Assembly (NCBI GenBank): GCA_015143735.1 | Contig: VKHC01000363.1 | Coordinates: 1-12,877 of the forward strand | Direction of reading: 5' to 3' | Length of the DNA: 12,877 nucleotides | DNA from: Synura sp. LO234KE | Taxonomy: Eukaryota > Sar > Synurophyceae > Synurales > Mallomonadaceae | Made by a program: the position numbers and the translations under genes | The notes under the pieces: model-generated | Database searches by the model: none | Told to the model about the DNA's origin: nothing | Seen by the model: the letters and a program-made list of their open reading frames with translations, nothing else | In this document: positions 1-7,812 of the stretch, piece by piece | Numbering within the stretch: position 1 is the stretch's first letter | Layout: each line of letters opens with the position of its first letter

Positions 1-498
1 CGACGAACTCCTGTTCCTAACCTTCTTACTAATGTTTTCCCTATGATGTGCGAGATTATGGAAAAAGAATTGAATACATCGCCAATTTACACAAAATGGC
101 AGTTTCAAAGAAGATTTACGTCAGCAGAGTGCAAAAAGTCTAGGTTAGGACTTTCAGACATTATGCCTCGTTCACGTGCTATCGATTTGCTTCTCCCGGT
201 TCTTGTCGAATTCTATTCCGACTCCCAATGTGATCGAAGTCAAGGAATACCCAGGAGCCGGGATCGTAGAATTCCTATTACTAGGGCGTCAAAGAGAGCG
301 CATGTGACTGCTCCACTGTCTGACACGGTTTTGGCTTTCCTACGGGATATCGTGTGCCGCATCTACCGTTATTGGGTGGAGAAGCGCGCCAGATTAACAT
401 GTTCGCCATTGCGATGTTTCCATTTGCTGGACCCTTCCCTGTTAGATAGCGCCACTTCCCTTCCCACAAGTAAGTCGACTGCCGTACATCGGGTCTAG
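1..498 (+). CDS. Unrecognised open frame running in from the left edge
   Basis: One frame is open from base 1 to the TAG at 496-498, about 165 codons, with the first in-frame ATG pair at 43-48. It could be the end of a gene, or of an exon, that begins outside the window. I recognise no domain, no signal peptide and no clear membrane segment. The C-terminal third is rich in Arg, Ser and Cys, which often marks a frame that is open by chance. A shorter opposing frame (281-469, minus) overlaps it and is no more convincing. Codon third positions show no strong bias, unlike the tract at 2764-3288. I treat it as possible only. Confidence 0.22.
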   Translation, partial: RRTPVPNLLTNVFPMMCEIMEKELNTSPIYTKWQFQRRFTSAECKKSRLGLSDIMPRSRAIDLLLPVLVEFYSDSQCDRSQGIPRSRDRRIPITRASKRAHVTAPLSDTVLAFLRDIVCRIYRYWVEKRARLTCSPLRCFHLLDPSLLDSATSLPTSKSTAVHRV

Positions 499-805
499 GC
501 GAGCCGACACGGCGCGAATTTCCCCTAGAACGATGGATCCATATGCAACGGTCTACTTGTCGATTAAGAGAACAGACTAAAAACTGTAATAGGAAGTTGA
601 TGAGGAAGTAGAACGCATTACTTTAGCGATTGGTGTATCAAATACGATTCGCCACATAAGTGATTTTGCGTTTCATATTCCTCCAGAATCCTTTTTCTGC
701 ACGCACTCCATTCTTGGTTTATTAACAAAATACAAGAATACATGTCGTCTTGAACATATTTCCAAATGGTATTCGCCCTTGTATTACCAAAAGTAAAGTA
801 TATAT
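499..805. other. Intergenic, no feature seen
   Basis: This AT-rich stretch has stops in all frames, and I see no repeat, RNA gene or coding motif in it. It separates the left-edge open frame from the first repeat copy. Confidence 0.5.
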
Positions 806-817
806 TTGGTACTCAGA

Positions 818-1482
818 GAGCGGAGGGAACGAGAACACAGGGTTAAAATCGTCATATTAGTACTGCCATCGGAGCACCCAAATCCTCGTCGCTCCTCCAA
901 AAAATCTAAAGAGCATTTCGTTTGTGGCCGAAAATCCAAGAGTTATTTATTACTAAGAAGTGGTAAATACGAAAGACAGAACAGTGAAGTCAAACATAGC
1001 CAAAGACACCTAATCGTAAATAACCACTCTCTATGTACCCAATGGTAAGTCCCGTGACCGAGTAGAGGGAAAATGGGTGCTACACCCGGTCTAAGAAGTT
1101 AGTCATCCACCAGGTCCCCATTATAAGAATCATGAACAGGGAGAGTAGGAAGAGTAGACGAAAAAGCAGAGCAAGTCGACGAAAGAAAGCACGCCAGGAG
1201 AGAGGTTGGAGGGAGTCAAAAGGGCGGAGGCAGGCGTGGATCTCGCCGAGGGGTGGTAGGGCGCTCCGACCGTCCGCGCGCCAGGGACACCTCCGACCGA
1301 CGCCGCGACCGAGGCCGGAAGGACAGCGGAACCGCTAAGGCCGAGCTCCGGGAGGCTAGGGCAGGAAGTCGGAATTGCGTTAGGAGGTGGGGGGCCGCAC
1401 ACCCCCGAGCCGCGAGCTTATCTGCTTCAGCATTCCCTTGGGCCAAGGGGTCGTCTGAGTTTGTGTGAGCCGGAGTCGAGCA
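818..1482 (-). repeat. Repeat copy A: 3' part of a degenerate retroelement family
   Basis: Bases 1021-1482 align along their length with 1606-2026 (copy B). Shared blocks include the 17-mer GTGACCGAGTAGAGGGA, the phrase AGGTCCCCAT, AAAGCACGCCAG, and a closing stretch that encodes an RNase H motif on the minus strand. Bases ~818-915 match copy C (4452-4625): both have GGTT(A/G)AAATCGTC, then GCCATCGG(A/T)GCACCCAAATC, then CGTCGCTCC. Copy A lacks about 70-80 bases that copy C has between the first two blocks. The orientation is set by the coding motif, so the 3' end of the element lies at low coordinates. Whether this is a 3' UTR of a non-LTR element or an internal/LTR junction cannot be settled here. 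Confidence 0.6.
1402..1482 (-). pseudogene. RNase H C-terminal motif, copy A
   Basis: Read on the minus strand, this segment gives CSTPAH followed by TNSDDPLAQGNAEADKLAARG. It fits the end of an RNase H fold: the histidine of the flexible loop, then a GN..AD.LA helix carrying the last catalytic aspartate. Copy B encodes almost the same phrase at 1948-2025, so the residues were once under protein-level constraint. No RNase H body precedes the motif here: at about 1483-1488 the sequence passes directly into the 3' part of copy B. The copy is therefore truncated in its 5' direction. It cannot be active, because the other catalytic residues are missing. The related GHxGIxGNExADxLA of cellular and LINE RNases H is the nearest alternative, so the exact element class is open. 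Confidence 0.6.
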
Positions 1483-1487
1483 GATGA

Positions 1488-2026
1488 GCTTTTCGTTTGT
1501 AGAGTAGCTAGTTCAAAACTACGAGAGTAGTTGAAGGAGGAACAAACCCAGAAGTTATATTAGATGTTGATACTAAAGAAATCACGCAAAACAGGACGAC
1601 GTCATAAGAACCACCTCCTATGAACCGCCAAGGGAAGTCGCGTGACCGAGTAGAGGGAACCGAGCGTATGCACTCGGACACAACATGATATGATCGCTGA
1701 CTAGGTCCCCATAGTATTCACACATGGAGAGCGGGTTGCAGGCACCACCAGCAAAGCGGAAAGAATGAATGGCTGAATGCAGTACGAAAGCACGCCAGAA
1801 GGGAGGCTGTCTTCTGTCAAGCGGGGAGAGCCGCGCTCGCCCTTAGTGCGACGCAGAAGGGCTTGGGCCGGGAGGGAGTGGTTGGGGATCGGCCGCGGGT
1901 GGAGGCAGGGAATCGCTCGAGGAATGGGTCAGGGAAGTATCCCCTTAGCCACGCGCTGCTAGCCGATCGGCGGCTGCATTTCCCTTCGCAAGGGGACTGT
2001 CGGCATTTTTGTGGGCCGGGGAGCAA
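1488..2026 (-). repeat. Repeat copy B: 3' part of the same family
   Basis: Bases 1606-2026 are the diverged partner of copy A. Bases 1488-1549 match copy C at 4621-4675: GCTTT, three variable bases, TTTGTAG, G-TAG, then TTGAAGGAGGAACAAACCC. Copy B is continuous upstream, on the minus strand, with the RNase H body at 2090-2330 and the degenerate coding tract beyond it. Its far end abuts copy A at about 1483-1488, head to tail in the same orientation. The divergence between A and B, with many substitutions and several indels, says the copies are old. Confidence 0.6.
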
Positions 2027-2489
2027 GAGATAGACACGTCATTGCTCTTCTACACTTTGGCGAGGAGGGCGTGAATACGAACAATTATCCGTTTGTTCAC
2101 CATAACAAACAGTGACACAGTGACACAGTGGTAGCTGAGAGGAGAATGTTGTATCTGGGGCGAACCACGGGTGAAGGGGAAGTCAGTGTAGTAATGATCC
2201 AGTCGAGGACGTGGTACATTGCGCTCAGTTCACCCGAATAGCTGGTTGCTGCAAAGGTGCCCACCCAGTTGGGGCACCTCGCAGTTATCTCAAAGTATTT
2301 TTGTATCCGCTCTATCATGGCCATGCAGTCCTGTGCTTTCTTTCGGAACATAAATATCTGAAAGTAAATGTGAATGGTGACTGCCAGGGCTGCGCCTCCT
2401 TCCACGGACTTGACCGAGTTGAACGGCCTAGAAGACAAGAAGAGGCACTGCGGAAGGGAGGCGAGGTTTGCAACAGCGTATCTGAACAT
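1945..2489 (-). pseudogene. RNase H domain relic, C-terminal end of a retroelement-like protein
   Basis: One minus frame (2489-2097) contains SYSGELSAMYHVLDW, matching the GELSA helix with the second catalytic acidic residue (codon 2229-2231). It then has PVVRPRYN, where RNases H of this type read RYDS, so the catalytic Asp appears changed to Asn. A frame change leads to NKRIIVRIHALLAKV, the usual N(K)..L...R.LL..V helix. The domain ends with PAHKNADSPLAKGNAAADRLAARG (broken here as PAHKNADSPLAKG / NAAADRLAARG) and a stop at 1945-1947. The spacing from Glu to the last Asp is about 88 codons, close to the 86 of E. coli RNase HI. The N-terminal strand with the first catalytic Asp is not visible. 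I see at least two frame breaks, so the copy is dead. The family would remove RNA from RNA:DNA hybrids during reverse transcription. Confidence 0.65.
2113..2128 (+). repeat. Two-unit TGACACAG tandem repeat
   Basis: TGACACAG occurs twice in direct succession inside the RNase H relic. A related palindrome, CTGACAC-T-GTGTCAG, lies at 2569-2583. These are short and probably incidental. Confidence 0.5.
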
Positions 2490-2763
2490 AGGTGGAGCGC
2501 TTGCTGTATAACTGCCCAGATAGTGTCAATCCTGTTAACAAAATGCGTGCTCAGACTCTCGTTCAGCGCTGACACTGTGTCAGTAGGTTGAAGTACCTGG
2601 TATAGCAGCGTAATCTGAGAAGTGTTCCTGTTACCAAGATAGATTCATGTCCATCTTCAGAAGCTAGTAGAAATGAAGCAAAACAGGGAGCAGACGACAG
2701 TCGAGTTCCGTTGGTAGTGGAAGCAGGCAGAGGCGTTGTTCGAGTCATGCCGGGGTTTGGCTA
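2490..2763 (-). pseudogene. Degenerate stretch linking the coding tract to the RNase H relic
   Basis: Two overlapping minus frames cover this stretch, 2748-2563 and 2575-2315. The first includes LLASEDGHESILVTGTLLRL. The second includes ALNESLSTHFVNRIDTIW followed by AVIQQALHLCSDTLLQ. Each looks protein-like only in part, as expected of a coding sequence with accumulated indels. The reading direction agrees with the segments on both sides. No domain is recognisable. Confidence 0.35.
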
Positions 2764-3288
2764 AAATGGGGTGTTGGAGGACCAAAAAAATATGATCATA
2801 TGTATCATCCGCTGAAGTAGCGTCTGACGCTCAGAGTTGGCAATGAAGAAGGGCCTTACGGTCGCGGTCTGTCTAGGCACCATTGCAGGAATTATGCCCG
2901 CCAGTTCAGAAGCGTTCGTGGAGAAGACGTTCTTAATGCGCCCGCCCTCGGGCCCCTGGTAAAATACTCACCATGTTGAGCACATATTGATGGCAAAATG
3001 GAGGGTGACGTCCTTCCACCATGGCAAAAGTCTGGTGGCCCCGCATTCGTCCCGATAGGTCTGGGCGGTGAGGCGTTGGTGGTCAAGAATCCGGGACCCC
3101 TGGGGAATATGAAGAGGGGCACCAGCGATGGAGGAGTAGATGTGGCAGAGAGCTTTGGAGAGGGAGTGGATGGTCGTTGCATCTTTGAGGTAGCGCGAGG
3201 GCGCGTAAATGGTAGAGCAGAGTTCGCCTTGAGAGAGACCGGAGTTGGCGTGGGCAGCGGCAAAGTTCCATGCCGAGAGCTGCGTCCC
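2764..3288 (-). pseudogene. Degenerate coding tract, unknown protein, strong codon bias
   Basis: A minus-strand frame stays open between the TAG at 3289-3291 and the TAG at 2761-2763, broken once by TGA at 2968-2970. That gives about 106 codons, then 68. Over the first part the third codon positions are overwhelmingly C or T (AAC TTT GCC GCT GCC CAC GCC). This is a clear coding signature and shows that the Pro/Ser-rich frame at 3263-2895 and the plus frame at 2998-3336 are shadows. Recognisable-looking phrases are WNFAAAHANSGLSQGEL, HSLSKALCHIYSS, TYRDECGATRLLPWWKDV and SELAGIIPAMVPRQTATV. I do not recognise the family. It lies upstream of the RNase H relic in the same orientation, so it is probably the middle of the same protein. 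It shows no YXDD reverse-transcriptase box. Confidence 0.5.
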
Positions 3289-3367
3289 CTAGCGGTTTGC
3301 AGGAGAGGTCGGTCGGTGGAGGAGCGAAAACACTAAAAAAGTCTGGCAACTTTATAAAGAGACTCCG

Positions 3368-4078
3368 CTACTTCGTTGGAGAAGGTAGATGGTGGAGTAC
3401 TGAAGGACTTAACAAGAGATTGATCCAGGACGAAGATACGAAAATGGCATGGAAATCTTCATCCGCGTCAACTTCCCATAGGCCGCGGAGTAGGCCTGTC
3501 AGGTCAGAACGCGAGCGGGTGGGGCGGGTCTCGTTGTTGGAGGGTAACTTGCCGTGAAAGAGTGTTGATGTCCACGTGACGTGGTACCAAAGACCGAGTC
3601 CAGTGTAGTGGAGAGATAGCAGAGGAGCAGTAGTGGCGATGAACATGGACAGCACCGCCGCGCCAATTGACAGACTGTCCGGACTGAGGATAGCTGCGGC
3701 AGAATGGATGGGGCGACCGATGTGACCCGGGGGATGGTAAGAGACTACTCTGTACACTTCAAATACTTCCGGTAAAGAGTCCAGAGTCGTAGCTGATGGT
3801 GAAGGGGGAGTCCAGTACGATGACCATGAGGGTTGCCGAAACCGATGACCAGTGTGACCCGAGACACACCTTGAGCCGCAGGTCCGACGATTGCGGAGGT
3901 CTGTGATACTTTTGAGGAGAGGGGTTACCACCGAAACAGTTGTGCGGGGAAGAGGAGATGTTACGGCTTGGGGAAGGGCGAGTGTCGGTACAAAACGTCG
4001 ACCACATCGGTACTTGAAGATCAACAGGAGGCTCCAATTGATCCGACTGGATAAGTGTCGGTACAAAACGTCGACCAC
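3368..4078 (-). pseudogene. Longest open frame of the window, upstream part of the unknown protein
   Basis: This 236-codon minus frame is the longest in the window. Its last 130 or so codons (about 3370-3760) have coding-like third positions and phrases such as GRPIHSAAAILSPDSLSIG, LSLHYTGLGLWYHVTWTST and LTGLLRGLWEVDADEDFHAI. Its first 80 or so codons are Ser/Thr/Arg-rich and look out of frame. They overlap a competing frame (4274-3762) that contains SHWSSVSATLMVIVLDS, so an indel around 3760-3800 is likely. The frame ends at the TAG at 3368-3370, about 80 bases before the next coding-like segment begins. I cannot name a family. It reads as one piece of a single decayed protein ending in the RNase H domain, but that linkage is inferred from order, orientation and codon bias. 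Confidence 0.45.
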
Positions 4079-4126
4079 ATGGGTACTTGAAGATCGACAG
4101 GAGGATCCAATTGATCCGACTGGATA
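3981..4126 (+). repeat. 73-bp tandem duplication, two units
   Basis: Bases 3981-4053 and 4054-4126 are head-to-tail copies with 3 mismatches in 73 positions and no gap. Each unit begins AGTGTCGGTACAAAACGTCG and ends ATCCGACTGGATA. Because 73 is not a multiple of three, the duplication shifts the reading frame of the minus-strand coding tract. At about 96% identity it looks younger than the general decay around it. Confidence 0.95.
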
Positions 4127-4260
4127 AGATCTGGTCCGGCTCTGTAAGATGCCAACGTTGCCCTGGTAGAAGAGAGGTACGGAATCGTCGACAACAAGAG
4201 GGGCCTTGAAAAATATCTGCTGAATAGGCTGTGGTAAGTCCAGAGGGCGCCAGCTCCAAT
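4079..4260 (-). pseudogene. Upstream end of the degenerate unknown coding tract
   Basis: On the minus strand one frame reads QQIFFKAPLVVDDSVPLFYQ and then GNVGILQSRTRSYPVGS, with fairly coding-like third positions. Another frame (4284-4024) starts at an ATG and gives a Leu/Ser-rich product that looks less natural. The tract reaches the 73-bp tandem duplication and changes frame there. No start codon can be chosen with confidence. Confidence 0.35.
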
Positions 4261-4440
4261 AGTCCCGGCTTCACGTGTACACACGTGACGATGTCTTCGT
4301 GTGCGCGTAGGTGGCAGTCTCGTGTTGTTCCATTCGGGCTTTAATCAAATGCCGCCGACTTGGGAGTCGGAGAGCTGAAATGGGTTACGGGATAGAAAGA
4401 GTGGAGAGGTTTGATGGGACGGAGGTGTTGCCCTTCATGC
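4261..4440. other. Spacer between the unknown tract and repeat copy C
   Basis: No gene is visible. The stretch holds a short near-palindrome, CACGTGTACACACGTG (4273-4288). If the unknown tract begins an element, its 5' end should lie here, but no clear terminal repeat can be seen. Confidence 0.35.
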
Positions 4441-4677
4441 AGTAAGAAAGAAGGCTCGAAATGAAAAAAGGGTTGAAATCGTCGTATTTTAGATTAAGTT
4501 AGGCGAAAAAGCAATCACTCCTTTCATTTAGCTCTGGTATTCGTCGCTCTTATCACCTCTACCACTAGTAGTGCCATCGGTGCACCCAAATCGTCGCTCC
4601 AAAATAGTCTATCTAATACAGCTTTCCATTTGTAGGGTAGTTGAAAACTGCAAAAGTTGAAGGAGGAACAAACCCGT
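4441..4677 (-). repeat. Repeat copy C of the same family
   Basis: This copy combines the parts split between A and B. Bases 4452-4625 match copy A at ~818-915, and 4621-4675 match copy B at 1488-1549. It is therefore the most complete view of this section of the element. It lacks the RNase H motif: immediately beyond it, at about 4680, the sequence passes into the gypsy relic. Its position upstream of the unknown coding tract, with A and B downstream, would fit a long terminal repeat arrangement. An independent 5'-truncated insertion explains it equally well. Confidence 0.6.
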
Positions 4678-4907
4678 ATCGGAAAAATCTAGACCACCTG
4701 GTTAAATTGGCAATTTTTTGCTTGGTGTGGCTTGGTCTTAATGCACACGGCAGCCGTATTTTCTTTCTGATGTGAAAGACTCAGCTATAAAAAAAATTAT
4801 TGTATGCATGTAGTATCTTTCTATCGAGATATCTGGCAATATGTTGATTGCATGTGGTCAAAATCAGCTAATACATAATATTGTTCGTGCAGCAGTCACA
4901 GAAGCGG
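4678..4907 (-). other. Expected integrase C-terminal region, unrecognisable
   Basis: The integrase core should continue here on the minus strand with the Glu-bearing helix and a C-terminal domain. Only stop-riddled sequence is visible, and copy C of the other family follows. The gypsy relic appears truncated or decayed at this end. Confidence 0.35.
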
Positions 4908-5257
4908 TCAGAATATTTGTTCTGAGCCATCTATTCTACGTTTCTCAGAGGGAACTGAATTACGAAATTGTTTACCTATATTGGATAGCGTTTGGTGTGG
5001 TGCGCCAAATCTACCGATCAATTCTAACAAGCATATCGCAAATGTTTTCGCTGAGAGCTCGAGTACCGGATACAAGTCCATAAAATGAGAGATGTGATCG
5101 ATGACAAAAATCTTAGTATTCGTCTAATTTGACGGCTTCCGGTACGTATTCCGTCGAATCCATTGCAAACTTTCGAAATAAATATTGTAGAACCAAGAGT
5201 AAAATAAGGATCACTTTTGTCGACATGATTTTGTTTACTAACATATGTTGACAGCAC
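4908..5257 (-). pseudogene. Ty3/gypsy-type integrase relic
   Basis: Three minus frames join into an integrase. The first (from 5257) gives KQNHVDKSDPYFTLGS, typical of the segment after the HHCC zinc finger. The second gives FAMDSTEYVPEAVKLDEY, with the first catalytic Asp in MDST. The third, after a one-base shift near 5115, gives IFVIDHISHFMDLYP, then LLELIGRFGAPHQTLSNIG and KQFRN, ending at TGA 4908-4910. The RFG.P....SD.G.QF signature is clear, but its Asp is Asn here (LSN). About 60 residues separate the two sites, the usual spacing. The third catalytic residue (Glu) lies beyond the stop and is not recognisable. The enzyme would insert element cDNA into the genome; this copy is inactive. 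The plus-strand frame 4841-5083 is its shadow. Confidence 0.8.
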
Positions 5258-5990
5258 GCAAACTTGTTACGAACAAAAGGTGCTAATGTGTGCTATCATA
5301 TTCTTTCATGTTTTCTTGTTCTATAGGCGTTCGCAAGTCTTATCTACTCCAATGTGGCCAACGATGGAGACCCAACGTCCATGGTTGAAAGAGTATCACA
5401 ATGAGTCAATCTAACTTTCAACTTCCCGAAAGCGTGATATCAGACGGCTGAAGTCGACAGCGACCGCAGCAAGGAAATAGACAAAATTATCCTCTCCCCT
5501 AGTAGTATGCTGAACTCCCTAATTGTACTCTAAAACTTCCAGCTACTACCAACCTTTCCGGTATTTTTGAGATTAAGGTACGTTAAGTATTCATAGTCCT
5601 CGTTACGCAGACTGTATTAGCGGTCTTGAATCAGTGAAACAATTGCCCAACGATTGAAACAAAATTGATTCTACATGTGAAAGATAGTCTTCCTCCTATG
5701 ATCCCCAGAAGAGGAATTGTCGATATAGATATCTTATATGGAATAAATCAACCCGGTCCAGCATTTCAGTGTACACAGCGATTTTTAGTATTGCTTCAGT
5801 CCAAAAGGTCATAGGAGCCATTTGAATAGACAAGGCAGTCATAGGGCGTGAGCGTTCACTAAGGGCAATTTGATGATGATCTCAAGTTAAGTCAAACATT
5901 CCAAAGTATTGTGTTATGTTTTATCAGTCGAAGCAACAGCAGTTCAATATTTGGTAGTTTCGTGAGTCCCGTTTTGTTGAAGTAGCGTTG
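5258..5990 (-). other. Residual interval between gag and integrase relics
   Basis: A complete Ty3/gypsy element would carry protease, reverse transcriptase and RNase H here, about 2 kb. Only ~730 bases exist and I find no DTG/DSG protease motif and no YXDD box. The best minus frame is short (about 48 codons, starting near 5846): it reads MTALSIQMAPMTFWTEAI and stops near 5698. An internal deletion is the simplest reading. Confidence 0.4.
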
Positions 5991-6019
5991 TCCGCTGGGA
6001 GATAAGTGCCAAGGTTCGT

Positions 6020-6290
6020 TTGTTTAAGTCAGGATTCATCCGCAGCAGAATTTCCCCAAAGTAGGTTCAGCCACAACCCTTACAGGTCGGCTTTGGTGCT
6101 TGCTCGGTTGATTATTAGCAGTTTGGTGAGAATGGTCGGAGTCAGCGGACTGTCTTTTAGTGTCACGGTCAAATTCACAGCCTCTACGAGATGCAGGGGG
6201 CTTTTTGCACTCTACGACCTTTTCCATCAATTTGGTAGTGAATTCCTTTACGGTTGGGGGTAATCCACCGTCAGAAACACTTTTGTATTA
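6020..6290 (-). pseudogene. Probable gag C-terminus with a CxxC knuckle, gypsy relic
   Basis: A minus frame gives a phrase like VKEFTTKLMEKVVECKKP, then a basic, Gln/His-rich stretch (DSDHSHQTANNQPSKHQSRP). After a one-base shift comes PTCKGCG (Cys codons at 6082-6084 and 6073-6075), with a TGA at 6067-6069 and then TYFGE. Gag nucleocapsid domains of gypsy elements commonly look like this: a polar linker, CxxC, and a His and Cys shortly after. Here Tyr stands roughly where His is expected and the last Cys is not clear, so the knuckle is degenerate. It lies upstream of the integrase in the same orientation, the correct order for gag-pol. Gag would coat the element RNA. Confidence 0.45.
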
Positions 6291-7812
6291 AAGTAAGCCG
6301 ACGTCTCTTTGTCTGACTTTAATTTATCCATTCGGATTTTAACGACTGGTTTCTAAAGCCCGGAGATTCATTTTCCTCCTTGGTGACCTTCTCTTTTCAT
6401 ACTTGTTACGATTTTTGAAACATCATTTTACGCTTTAATGGAATGAATTTTTGGTTCAAGAGCTCGTAGCATGACTTCAAGGACTGGACTTATTGATTAA
6501 TTGCAGCGGCCAGCATCTCTGGTGAAGATACCCTCCCCAGCAATATGCGTTATATGATTGAATGTAATTGATCGTGCACATATTTCTCTGATACTGTCAT
6601 TTCAGTGTCAAATTCCATTATGAGTACAAGTCACCTTATTATTCACCCTTAAAACTTTAAAACTCTTGTTAAGGAGGGCTGTTCAGAAGTATCAGTGTTT
6701 GGAAACTGCACGCGCTCTCGATGGATTGACACTTTTTCCTCTCTCACCTTATCTCAATCAAGGAAAATAACCGTACCACTGATAACTCGGCAGTTTTTCC
6801 AGCCATCAATTCTCTAAAGTTTTCAAGATTAGTGCCAACACTACGGTCCATGACATCAAGATTTGAACGCCAATTCATACTTTTCCGGTTGTGAATGATA
6901 AGGAATTTGTAGAGAAACAATCGCCCGAAAAACACTTTCAGCACTGATTTCAACTTTGGCACTAACGACAATTCAGATTTTTTCCATTCAAAATCTGAAT
7001 CTCAGTACCGGAAAATTATAAATGCACTGTGACATTTTTATCTCTGACGGTATTACAAATCCAGTCCCTGATTCCTCAATGCTCGTGATAAGAAACGCAG
7101 TTTTGCCCTATAGAATCGCTGCAACAAGTAAGAGTACTCGCGATGGATCAAACTTGGTGGACGGCGAGAGAACACGGAATCCGGACTTTCCCGAGCATGA
7201 GTGCTTCCAACGGCGCGATATCAATCTCGTAAAATTTTGACAGCTGTTCTACGCATAGGGCGGATAGAATTTCTAGGAGAAGTCCATTTGCCAGCACAGA
7301 GTAAAATGAGTAGAATGCTGGGGGGACTTTCTTAGCTGTTGAATCTGAGCGGCATACGTTTCACGGTAACTGCGCTCACATCTAATTTCCTAAGCCTTTC
7401 AAAATTTTGGCGTCCAAATTTTACTTTCTCGCTCTACTTCTTGATTAGGCTCGCTCCAAACGGTCTCCAAATAAATTTCCGTAAAACCTTCTGGATCAGG
7501 ATACCACCATCAATGAGAAACTGCTCAATTATCCAGATCAGACCGCGACAGAAAAGGTGTGGCTCTGCCTTCCAATATACCAAGTCGCACTCTTGCCCGA
7601 ACATTACAAAGTTACTCCTAGCTAGGAGCTCATAGACCAATCCATGGGTTCGGATGCTGATGTCCTTTAGCAATTGCAACTCTTGCCTTACGTTGCTGAT
7701 CTAGCTTCGCCAGTTGCTTAGCCGTGCTTTTTGGAGTGTTGAAAGTTCTATCCGTAACAGGAATAACACTGACCGTGTGACTTCCATTGTTTTCCTCTTG
7801 CGTGCCTGTCAT
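6291..7812 (-). pseudogene. Probable gag N-terminal and capsid region, heavily degenerate
   Basis: Minus-strand fragments run in order. An ATG frame from 7812 (MTGTQEENNGSHTVSV, with a basic AKQLAKLDQQRKARVAIAKG segment) comes first. Then come 7679-7437 (ECDLVYWKAEPHLFC, WIIEQFLIDGGI), a shifted frame with PEGFTEIYLETVWSEPNQEV, another with NFERLRKLDVSAVTVKRM, and a frame with FYEIDIAPLEALMLGKVRI near 7240. A 75-codon frame at 6971-6747 ends this group. Each piece looks protein-like, but no capsid motif is diagnostic. The gag assignment rests on position upstream of the CxxC knuckle and integrase, in the same orientation. The plus frames at 7022-7240 and 7339-7635 are shadows. It could instead contain unrelated nested debris. 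Confidence 0.35.

Noticed and set aside
2956-2971. GTGAGTATTTTACCAG on the minus strand as an intron removing the internal TGA
   Set aside because: It is only 16 nt and its removal would break the frame that continues on both sides. A single nonsense change is simpler.
2895-3336. Open frames at 2998-3336 (plus) and 3263-2895 (minus) as genes
   Set aside because: Both overlap the minus frame 3288-2764, which has the coding-like third positions. The Gly- and Pro-rich products of the other two are typical shadows of it.
4841-5083. Plus-strand 80-codon frame as a gene
   Set aside because: It is antisense to the integrase core, whose motifs are clear.
5990-6500. Ribosomal RNA-like wording (for example AATTCCTTTACGG)
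   Set aside because: The match is a few bases long, with no conserved rRNA blocks around it, and the minus strand reads as a gag-like protein.
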